From contig MGQS01000058.1 in assembly GCA_001797905.1 (NCBI GenBank), positions 1 through 8,287 of the forward strand: 8,287 bases of DNA. The letters are read 5' to 3'. The position numbers and the translations under genes were made by a program. A model generated the notes under the pieces. That model saw only the letters and a program-made list of their open reading frames with translations. It ran no database searches and was not told the DNA's origin. How positions within the stretch are numbered: position 1 is the first letter of the stretch; every line of letters begins with the position of its first letter. Below, in pieces: positions 1 through 4,963 of this stretch. Source of the DNA: Deltaproteobacteria bacterium RBG_16_54_11. Lineage in GTDB: Bacteria > Desulfobacterota > B13-G15 > RBG-16-54-18.

Positions 1-1
1 G

Positions 2-376
2 ATGTGGCCCTTTTTCAGAATGACCGCCCCCAAGCATATCCGCAACATAACCGACCTCGACGTGAAGCCCGGAACTCGTCTCTTTCGCAGTTATGTTTTT
101 CTCTTCGGCATTCTTCCCTTTGATTATTCAGATCTCACATTGATCGAACTCGACGATGGCCGCGGGTTCATCGAGGAGTCTCCCATGAGGTCGATGAAGT
201 TATGGCGGCACGAGCGGCGGATTCTCGACTGTCCGTCTGATCCCTCGGCGGTTTTTCTGGTCGATCGTTTGACGTTTCTCCCGCGGTGGGCGCCGCGCCT
301 GGTCGGCTGGTTCATAGGGCGGGTCTTCGAGCACCGCCACAGAGTTTTGCGTAAACATCTTGGGGGCAGCGCCTAA
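2..376 (+). CDS. SRPBCC-type ligand-binding protein, 5' truncated by the window edge
   Basis: The reading frame is open from the first bases to a TAA at 374-376, giving at least 124 residues. The first ATG lies at the window edge and is probably an internal Met: the opening residues (MWPFFRMTAPKHI) resemble the helix just after the N-terminal strand in SRPBCC (START/polyketide-cyclase-like) proteins. The C-terminal pattern supports the family: a DRLTFLPR strand, then a hydrophobic helix and FEHRHRVLRKHL, which matches the usual closing helix with its basic FxxRxxxL pattern. Such proteins have a helix-grip fold that binds hydrophobic ligands; the ligand here cannot be read from sequence. No signal peptide is visible, but the true N-terminus is missing. 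The assignment rests on pattern recognition and the function is unknown. Confidence 0.65.
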   Translation: MWPFFRMTAPKHIRNITDLDVKPGTRLFRSYVFLFGILPFDYSDLTLIELDDGRGFIEESPMRSMKLWRHERRILDCPSDPSAVFLVDRLTFLPRWAPRLVGWFIGRVFEHRHRVLRKHLGGSA

Positions 377-401
377 CCCGGAAGAGGATCAGTAACGCGT
401 C

Positions 402-429
402 TTGACATTTAACAAAGTTCTGATCCCAT
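402..429 (+). promoter_or_regulatory. Candidate sigma-70-type promoter upstream of the terminator hairpin
   Basis: A consensus -35 TTGACA lies at 402-407, followed by a 16-base spacer and TGA-TCCCAT, read as an extended -10 with a poor hexamer at 424-429. The same arrangement (CTTGACAT, 12 bases, TGATC, then YYATT) recurs at 1007-1036. The recurrence raises its credibility, although the -10 hexamer alone is weak. Transcription from here would cross the hairpin at 453-508 before reaching the gene at 568. Confidence 0.35.
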
Positions 430-452
430 TGTCTTGGGGGTGTGGATAGGGG

Positions 453-508
453 ATAGGCCACTTTTTCGTTCCTGCTCCATCCCTTAAAAAATGGCCTATG
501 CCTTTTTT
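453..508 (+). terminator. Rho-independent terminator-like hairpin
   Basis: ATAGGCCA (453-460) is the exact reverse complement of TGGCCTAT (492-499). Inside it, TTTTT (462-466) can pair with AAAAA (486-490), leaving a loop of about 19 bases. A T-run follows at 503-508. It lies 77 bases after the stop of the SRPBCC-like gene and so most simply ends that transcript. It also lies downstream of a promoter-like motif at 402-429, so it could instead act in the leader of the next gene. Confidence 0.6.
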
Positions 509-551
509 ATCATCCGGTGTATTATTCGGAAAAGGTCTTTTCAAGCGTAAT

Positions 552-560
552 AGGAGGTGA
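552..560 (+). promoter_or_regulatory. Strong Shine-Dalgarno that fixes the start of the 568 gene
   Basis: AGGAGGTGA lies seven bases before the ATG at 568. An upstream in-frame ATG at 517 has no comparable site and would put a polar extension in front of a typical signal peptide. The site therefore decides in favour of 568. Confidence 0.85.
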
Positions 561-567
561 AAATCGA

Positions 568-957
568 ATGAAAAAAGTTATCGTACTGACTATGATGATA
601 GTTTTCTTGTGGACAGGGGTATCTTTCGCCGAGAATTGGATCATATATTACGATGGAGGCTCTTTGCAATCCTATTTTGACGCCGACAGGGTATATAAAA
701 GCGGCAACGGTTTCGACTACTGGATTCGTGATACATTTAATCCAGAGTTCCTCGGAAACAAATATCTCGTACAGCACCTGCAAGTAGAACTCCGAAACAA
801 TGAGTGGTGGATAAGGATATTGGAGACTTGGTACATAGACTCTCAGGGCAAAGAAGATGATCGCTCTTCCCAGCCATTGGCTTGGGAACCGATGAAATGG
901 TCGAACGAACCCCACGGCAAAGCACTTTTGGACGGTCTGCGCAAGTATGGCCGCTGA
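568..957 (+). CDS. Small secreted protein, Adhesin_E-like, function unknown
   Basis: The product has 129 residues. Residues 1-21 form a clear Sec signal peptide (MKK, hydrophobic core, then VSFA before ENW), so the mature protein is about 108 residues and is exported. The mature part has the layout of the surface-adhesin-E-like family: a W-I/Y start (NWIIYYDGG), an aspartate-rich turn (FDADRVYKSGNGFDYWIRDTF), then alternating short strands with several tryptophans (NNEWWIRILETWYIDSQG) and a C-terminal short helix. There is one tryptophan pair at 80-81 and no cysteine in the mature protein. The family link is a pattern judgement. The gene stands alone, with about 190 bases of spacer on each side, and its base composition is AT-richer than the genes from 1945 onward. 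Confidence 0.75.
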   Translation: MKKVIVLTMMIVFLWTGVSFAENWIIYYDGGSLQSYFDADRVYKSGNGFDYWIRDTFNPEFLGNKYLVQHLQVELRNNEWWIRILETWYIDSQGKEDDRSSQPLAWEPMKWSNEPHGKALLDGLRKYGR

Positions 958-965
958 AATAAAAG

Positions 966-984
966 ACTATTAATCAACTATTAA
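966..984 (+). repeat. Pair of 8-bp direct repeats, 11-bp period
   Basis: ACTATTAA occurs at 966-973 and again at 977-984, separated by TCA. The 11-base period is close to one helical turn. The pair lies 24 bases upstream of the -35 element at 1008, where an activator site would be expected. It could also be chance in AT-rich spacer. Confidence 0.4.
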
Positions 985-1007
985 ATGGACGCTCTCGGGG
1001 GCGCTGC

Positions 1008-1035
1008 TTGACATAGGATAAAATGCTGATCTTAT
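1008..1035 (+). promoter_or_regulatory. Candidate sigma-70-type promoter for the 83-aa membrane protein gene
   Basis: TTGACA (1008-1013) matches the -35 consensus exactly. After 16 bases, TCTTAT (1030-1035) matches four of six -10 positions and is preceded by TGA, giving an extended -10. The start of transcription would fall near 1042, leaving a leader of about 100 bases before the ATG at 1144. The motif closely resembles the one at 402-429. Confidence 0.5.
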
Positions 1036-1143
1036 TCTCTTAAAGCTTCCAGTAGTTGCAGGGGTGTTTCAGTATGCGGGAATAGTTTTTCAAGGTTTAT
1101 TTCCAAATTGACGGAATAATAAAATAAAAGGAGGAGGTGCGTT

Positions 1144-1395
1144 ATGAATATTATGTCTGTGATCAATCTGGTATTGTGTGTGGTTATCGTGATCTTCGGG
1201 CTCATGGGCTGGCGCCGATCGAAAAAAATCTTTCCGCTCTACATCGGCATAGCGTTCGGCCTCTTCGGGCTCTCCCATCTCGCCACGCTCACTGGCCAGG
1301 CGGCACAGCTGGAGGTGCTGCTCATCGTGATCAGGACGGCAGCATACCTGATCGTTGCGTACGCAGTGTATAAAGTGGCATTCAGCTCAAAATAA
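1144..1395 (+). CDS. Small three-helix membrane protein, function unknown
   Basis: The product has 83 residues and is almost entirely hydrophobic. Three membrane segments are visible at about residues 6-22, 29-48 and 57-80. The basic cluster RRSKK (24-28) between helices 1 and 2 suggests that loop faces the cytoplasm, with the N-terminus outside. No cysteine or charged catalytic pattern is present, and I recognise no family. The start is fixed by a strong GGAGGAGGTG (1130-1139) four bases before the ATG. The well-formed ribosome site, a promoter-like motif about 110 bases upstream and the amphipathic organisation argue for a real gene. No neighbour indicates a role. Confidence 0.75.
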   Translation: MNIMSVINLVLCVVIVIFGLMGWRRSKKIFPLYIGIAFGLFGLSHLATLTGQAAQLEVLLIVIRTAAYLIVAYAVYKVAFSSK

Positions 1396-1415
1396 GCGAG
1401 AATAAGGAGAAAGCT

Positions 1416-1482
1416 AGGGGCGTCGGCGCACAAACGATGTTCTCTTTGCCTCTAACAAATAGTTAGTGCACCGACGTCCCCT
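1416..1482. other. Large imperfect hairpin between two small genes
   Basis: The arm at 1416-1431 (AGGGGCGTCGGCGCAC) pairs with 1466-1482 (GTGCACCGACGTCCCCT) over about 15 base pairs, with one C·A mismatch and one bulged base. The loop region contains CTAAC (1452-1456) and GTTAG (1462-1466), which form a small competing hairpin. No T-run follows, so it is not a standard Rho-independent terminator. It ends 24 bases before the next ATG. It may be a transcript end, an mRNA stability element or a structured leader. Confidence 0.5.
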
Positions 1483-1506
1483 TGCTCAATCTTTGGACAG
1501 GGGAAA

Positions 1507-1932
1507 ATGAGATATCATGCTTTCTTAATAATCGCCGCGATCCTGTTCTGTACTATAGTTAATGCGCAATCTCCACCCTTTTCCGCAATAACGATCTCCG
1601 GGAAAACTAAAAGCACATTTAATAAAGTATCGCTTTTTGAGAGCGGCAGCGCGCGAACGCCTATAAAATCTGAAAACGTATCTTCATGGGATGGGGGATA
1701 TAGCATAACTATCGATATTCGAAACGATATGCGTGGTAGAGACAACTATTACTATACGGATATGCGTTTTTGGAATGACCAGAATAGCAATGGGGTTAGG
1801 GATTCCGGCGAGCCAATCAGTCAGTGCCACTTCATTATGTGGCTCCCCCCTGCTAATAAGTTATACCTACAAGTCTACCAAGGTCCGCGATATGAAATAA
1901 CATCCTCTTCATTTAAGTACGATTACAACTGA
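1507..1932 (+). CDS. Secreted protein with a Ca-binding-like DxNxNGxxDxGE motif, function unknown
   Basis: The product has 141 residues. Residues 1-20 are a Sec signal peptide ending VNA before QSPP, so it is exported. The mature part is rich in Ser, Tyr and Asn and looks like a single small beta-domain. The motif DQNSNGVRDSGE (91-102) matches the calcium-binding loop seen in SdrD-B-like and dockerin-like repeats; metal binding here is an inference. There is only one mature cysteine, Cys107, so no internal disulfide. The ribosome site GGACAGGGG lies close before the ATG. The stop is 12 bases before the epimerase-like gene, so the two may be co-transcribed. Codon use (many ATA, TTA, AAA) is AT-rich compared with the next gene, suggesting a different history. 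I do not recognise the family. Confidence 0.75.
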   Translation: MRYHAFLIIAAILFCTIVNAQSPPFSAITISGKTKSTFNKVSLFESGSARTPIKSENVSSWDGGYSITIDIRNDMRGRDNYYYTDMRFWNDQNSNGVRDSGEPISQCHFIMWLPPANKLYLQVYQGPRYEITSSSFKYDYN

Positions 1933-1944
1933 TACTAGAGAAAG

Positions 1945-2784
1945 ATGCGATTTGTTAAGTACCATGCGCTTGGCAACGACTATCTTGTGATCCGTCCGGA
2001 GGATATCGACGGCGACATCCAAAGGCAGACGATCGAGCGGATGTGCCATCGCCACTACGGCATCGGCTCGGACGGCATCCTCCTCGGACCGTTGGACAGT
2101 GCCGCCTGCGATTTCAAGGTCCGCATCTTCAATCCCGACGGCAGCGAGGCGGAGAAGAGCGGCAATGGCCTGCGCATCTTCTCGCGCTTTCTCTGGGATG
2201 AGGGGCTCGTGCGCGATGATCCGTTCACGATCGAGACCCTGGGCGGCCCGGTGACGTGCCAAATTGAAGAGGGCGGAAAGAGCGTAACCGTAGAAATGGG
2301 GGTAGTCAGTTTTATCAGCACCGAGATCCCCGTTACCGGCAAGCCGCGGGAGGTATTGCGCGAAGAGATGATCATCGCCGGCCGCACCTTCGAATACTGC
2401 GCCGCGACTATCGGCAACCCGCACTGTGTCGTTCTCTGCGAGGAACCGACTGCCGAGCTCGCCCGTCATTACGGACCCCTGATCGAACGGGATGCCCGCT
2501 TCCCCAACCGGACGAATGTCCAGTTTATGAAAATCATCGATCGGGGCAATATCCAAATCGAGATATGGGAACGGGGGGCAGGCTACACCCTGGCCTCGGG
2601 AAGCAGCAGTACGGCAGCGGCCGCCATTGCGCACAGACTCGGCCTGTGCGATGCGGATATTGTCGTGCACATGCCGGGCGGCAGCCTCGCTATCACGCTT
2701 GCGGACGGTTTCGCTGCCATCATGAGAGGACCCGTGACACGCATCTGCAGTGGGGCTATGGATCCGCACATGTTTGAGGCATAG
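1945..2784 (+). CDS. Diaminopimelate-epimerase-family protein with both catalytic cysteines replaced by serine
   Basis: The 279-residue length and layout are those of DapF, which interconverts L,L- and meso-diaminopimelate for lysine and peptidoglycan synthesis. Family landmarks are intact: HALGNDY with Asn11, GIGSDGILL, NPDGS with Asn63, GNPH with Asn158, RTN with Asn191, and ERGAG with Glu209-Arg210. True DapF uses two cysteines as acid and base, in the motifs NxDGSx4CGN and TxACGTG. Here these read EAEKSGNG (Ser72) and TLASGSSS (Ser218). Both thiols are therefore absent, and the second loop is also altered (GSSS for GTG). The fold and substrate carboxylate binding should persist, but standard epimerase activity is doubtful; a different isomerase or binding role is possible. 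I give no gene symbol for this reason. Only a weak ribosome site (GAGAAAG) precedes the ATG, consistent with translation coupled to the upstream gene. Confidence 0.85.
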   Translation: MRFVKYHALGNDYLVIRPEDIDGDIQRQTIERMCHRHYGIGSDGILLGPLDSAACDFKVRIFNPDGSEAEKSGNGLRIFSRFLWDEGLVRDDPFTIETLGGPVTCQIEEGGKSVTVEMGVVSFISTEIPVTGKPREVLREEMIIAGRTFEYCAATIGNPHCVVLCEEPTAELARHYGPLIERDARFPNRTNVQFMKIIDRGNIQIEIWERGAGYTLASGSSSTAAAAIAHRLGLCDADIVVHMPGGSLAITLADGFAAIMRGPVTRICSGAMDPHMFEA

Positions 2785-2824
2785 GAATCAACCAGTCTTA
2801 TACAAAACGAATAAAGGAAAACGA

Positions 2825-3256
2825 ATGGATAAGAAAAAATTGACGGGTTTGGAGTTGATGAAGGCCATGATGGAGGGGCGCATTCCCCGCGCACCCATAG
2901 CAGAGATCGTGCCGATGAAACCTATGGAAGTAGCCGGCGGCTACGTCAAGTTCTCTGCCAGGGCCGATAAGCGGCACATCAATCCGCTCGGCGGGGTTCA
3001 TGGCGGCTTCGCCGCAACGGTGCTTGATTCCGTAACCGGCTGCGCCGTGCACACCATGCTGGAAGCGGGCACGAGCTATGGCACCGTTGATCTGAATATC
3101 AAGATGCTAAAGGCCGTCCCCCTGGAGAAAGAGCTGGTGGCGGAAGGAAAGGTGATCCATCTGTCAAAAAAGATAGGCGTCTCCGAAGGGACCTTGAAGG
3201 ATGCCGATGGCAATCTCTATGCCCATGCCACTGCCACGTGCCTGATCTATAGGTAA
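2825..3256 (+). CDS. PaaI-family hotdog-fold acyl-CoA thioesterase
   Basis: The product has 143 residues. The signature is NPLGGVHGGFAATVLDSVTGCAV: the HGG turn (His59-Gly60-Gly61) and the following helix with Asp68 in the position of the catalytic acid of PaaI/THEM2-type thioesterases. The later strands (TVDLNIKMLKAVP, LVAEGKVIHLSKKIGVSEGTL, ATATCLIYR) complete a single hotdog domain. Such enzymes hydrolyse acyl- or aryl-CoA thioesters in the cytoplasm, usually as tetramers; the substrate is not readable. The frame is open upstream to 2750 inside the previous gene, but MDKKK at 2825 is preferred because AAAGGAAAA precedes it and the family starts there. It begins 40 bases after the epimerase-like stop, so the pair is probably one transcript. 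It ends 13 bases from the converging MFS gene. Confidence 0.9.
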   Translation: MDKKKLTGLELMKAMMEGRIPRAPIAEIVPMKPMEVAGGYVKFSARADKRHINPLGGVHGGFAATVLDSVTGCAVHTMLEAGTSYGTVDLNIKMLKAVPLEKELVAEGKVIHLSKKIGVSEGTLKDADGNLYAHATATCLIYR

Positions 3257-3269
3257 CCTGCCGTTTCAT

Positions 3270-4436
3270 TTACTGCATCTCCTCATCAAACCTGAGATAG
3301 CGCAGTATGATAACGCCTCCAATCAGCAATACGCCGACCAGCACGAATCCCAGCGCAAACGAACCCTCCTGCCCCATCAGGCCGATGCCCGCGGGGATGG
3401 CTCCGCTTCCTACAAAAAAGGCCACGGGTATGGTGAGGGAAATCGCAACGTTGCGCACTTGAGGAGGGCCAATGCTTGCCAGGGCCGCGAAGCCCGCCGG
3501 GAAAAAACAGACGGCCAGCATGGGCTGAAGAAACAGAAACGGTATGATCCACGACCCCCTGGTCATGCCCAAGAGCACAGTCGCCATTCCGGTGGTGAGT
3601 AATATACCTCCGAGGGTCCTCTTTGGTCCCCACCTATCCGATGCCCACCCCGCCGCAAAAGCGATAGCCAGCCCTGCGATGCGGGAGAAGGCGACCAGCT
3701 GATTGGCCGAGCTGCGCTCGAACCCCTGTTCGGCCACCAGGTAGAGCGGAAGCATGGTATAGACCCCGAGGCTCGCGCCAATGGCCAGGCTGAATAAGGC
3801 CATCATGACCCAGAACGCGGGCTGGGTGATAAGGATTCGGAAGGTTTTTGGGCTGGGGGCTTCTCCTTGAAATTGCCCGCCCTTGCCAAGGCGTATAAAG
3901 GCCGCGCCGGCAAATATCGCCGCCGCCCCGATCAGGGCGATGACCCCCCGCCAGGAAAACCAGAGCATCAAACCCTCCGCCACCAGGGGAGCTGCGACGA
4001 AACCCAGGTTGGGGGCGAGCTCATGAATGGCGACGGCCTTGCCCCAATCCCGCGAGCTCACGATAGAGGTAAGTGCTGCGATGCCTGAGGGAAGATAGAG
4101 ACCCCCTGCCACGCCCAACAGCATCAATCCCCCGCGAATCCCCCCCATGGTAGGGCTGAGGACGATGACGAGAAGGGCCCCGCCTATGGCCATTGAGGAG
4201 ATGATGATCGTCCTCCTGTGGGTGAACCGGGATGAAACAAAGCCGGAGCCCAACAACCCTGCGCAATAACCCAGGGAGCTGAAGAGAAAGAGGGCCCCAG
4301 CCCCTGCGTGCCCTATATGCAGATCTCCCTCGATCGTTGGCAGCAGAGGCGCCAGGATTATCCGTGCGAGGAAATTGAGAAAAAAGATCCCCGCCAGAAA
4401 GAGCAGCGCCGGGATATGCGTACGAAACGGGACCAT
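3270..4436 (-). CDS. Major facilitator superfamily transporter
   Basis: The product has 388 residues, mostly hydrophobic with about 12 membrane segments, which is normal for the family. Motif-A-like loops occur in both halves: GSGFVSSRFTHRRTI after helix 2 (about 63-77) and GWASDRWGPKRTL after helix 8 (about 263-275). A polar central loop (about 183-200, GKGGQFQGEAPSPKTFR) separates the two six-helix halves. No signature identifies the substrate; a drug, organic acid or cyanate/nitrate-type exporter or importer cannot be separated by eye. The frame extends upstream to 4565, but the start at 4436 is chosen because AAGAGAGG precedes it and the extra 43 residues are polar and run through repeat sequence. 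A promoter fits at 4460-4488. Confidence 0.9.
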   Translation of the reverse strand: MVPFRTHIPALLFLAGIFFLNFLARIILAPLLPTIEGDLHIGHAGAGALFLFSSLGYCAGLLGSGFVSSRFTHRRTIIISSMAIGGALLVIVLSPTMGGIRGGLMLLGVAGGLYLPSGIAALTSIVSSRDWGKAVAIHELAPNLGFVAAPLVAEGLMLWFSWRGVIALIGAAAIFAGAAFIRLGKGGQFQGEAPSPKTFRILITQPAFWVMMALFSLAIGASLGVYTMLPLYLVAEQGFERSSANQLVAFSRIAGLAIAFAAGWASDRWGPKRTLGGILLTTGMATVLLGMTRGSWIIPFLFLQPMLAVCFFPAGFAALASIGPPQVRNVAISLTIPVAFFVGSGAIPAGIGLMGQEGSFALGFVLVGVLLIGGVIILRYLRFDEEMQ

Positions 4437-4459
4437 TATTGCCTCTCTTGACCTTCGAC

Positions 4460-4488
4460 GTAATAACACGGTTGGTGATAGAAGACAA
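4460..4488 (-). promoter_or_regulatory. Candidate promoter of the MFS gene
   Basis: On the minus strand TTGTCT (4483-4488) and TATTAC (4460-4465) are separated by 17 bases, and TG one base before the -10 makes it an extended -10. Transcription would start near 4453, about 17 bases before the start codon. The -35 ends only five bases from the repeat island that begins at 4494. Confidence 0.5.
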
Positions 4489-4493
4489 GCCCC

Positions 4494-4545
4494 CTTGCCT
4501 CCGCTGCCGAGACTGTGTTGCAATTCAAATATTTCCCTCGCCCCT
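4494..4545 (+). repeat. Left inverted-repeat arm of the island
   Basis: It carries CTTGCCTCC, CGAGACTGTGT, CAATT, CAAATAT and CCCTCGCCCCT in this order. Each block reappears reverse-complemented in the arm at 4865-4933. Confidence 0.6.
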
Positions 4546-4620
4546 GCCGCTGTGGGGCATCCCAACCTCTATATTTTTCGCTAAAGAGGAGCGGGACGTC
4601 AGTGGGGAGAGGGTGGGGGG

Positions 4621-4673
4621 TGAGGGGCTCAACTAAAAAGTATTTAAAATATTGTTTTTATTGTAACCCCTCA
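4621..4673. other. Nested AT-core hairpin
   Basis: TGAGGGG (4621-4627) pairs with CCCCTCA (4667-4673). Inside, CAA/TTG, TAAAAA (4634-4639)/TTTTTA (4655-4660) and TATT/AATA pair around a tiny loop. CCCCTCATC (4667-4675) can also pair with GATGAGGGG (4723-4731), giving a competing structure with hairpins TGCCG/CGGCA inside and just after it. Confidence 0.5.
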
Positions 4674-4845
4674 TCTGCCGCCTCGCGGCATCTCCCGCTT
4701 GCTCCCCAACCTTTGGATTCTTGATGAGGGGATGCCGCAGAGCGGCAGGGACCCCGCATTCTGCCCAAAGGGGCACCTCCGGCTTGTTCTGTGTTGTGGA
4801 GCGGGGCCGTATTCCCTGATTTTTGCAAAGCGGCGCGGGACTACA

Positions 4846-4875
4846 CCTTCTCCCCTTTTTAGTAAGGGGAGAAGG
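4846..4875. other. Perfect 12-bp hairpin
   Basis: CCTTCTCCCCTT (4846-4857) and AAGGGGAGAAGG (4864-4875) are exact reverse complements around a six-base loop. This pyrimidine-rich palindrome overlaps the inner end of the right inverted arm and looks like part of a dispersed intergenic repeat. Confidence 0.7.
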
Positions 4876-4933
4876 GATATTTGGTGCTAAAAAATGTAAT
4901 TGTGACACAGTCTCGCTGGCGAGAGGAGGTAAG
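4865..4933 (-). repeat. Right inverted-repeat arm of the island
   Basis: Read on the minus strand it runs CTTACCTCC, CGAGACTGTGT, CAATT, a 14-base insertion, CAAATAT and CCCTTCTCCCCT, matching the left arm. It also contains the small palindrome TCTCGC-TG-GCGAGA (4911-4924), absent from the left arm. Confidence 0.6.
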
Positions 4934-4963
4934 ATGCTTCCCGGGCATTGCACAGGTGAGAAA

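Larger units (their letters stand above)
4494..4933. mobile_element. Non-coding repeat island with imperfect inverted ends (MITE-like)
   Basis: The plus strand at 4494-4545 aligns with the reverse complement of 4865-4933. Shared blocks in order are CTTRCCTCC, CGAGACTGTGT (11 bases exact, 4508-4518 versus 4905-4915), CAATT, CAAATAT and CCCTYSYCCCCT, with short insertions between. No transposase or other convincing coding frame lies inside. The interior is full of further palindromes. It fills most of the 527-base gap between the MFS gene and uppP. It could be one non-autonomous element of about 440 bp or two facing copies of a shorter interspersed repeat. I see no clear target-site duplication. 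Confidence 0.5.

Noticed and set aside
1452..1468. CTAAC...GTTAG resembling integron attC core sites
   Set aside because: The two cores are only five bases apart, do not fit RYYYAAC/GTTRRRY fully, and no attC L boxes lie between them; no integrase is present.
1909..2769. 286-aa open frame antisense to the epimerase-like gene
   Set aside because: It is a shadow of a GC-rich coding region; the plus frame has clear family motifs and the antisense product has none.
2750..2824. Upstream start of the thioesterase overlapping the epimerase-like gene
   Set aside because: The added residues do not match the family, and a ribosome site supports the start at 2825.
4437..4565. N-terminal extension of the MFS gene to 4565
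   Set aside because: The extension is polar, crosses the predicted promoter and the repeat arm, and a good ribosome site precedes the start at 4436.
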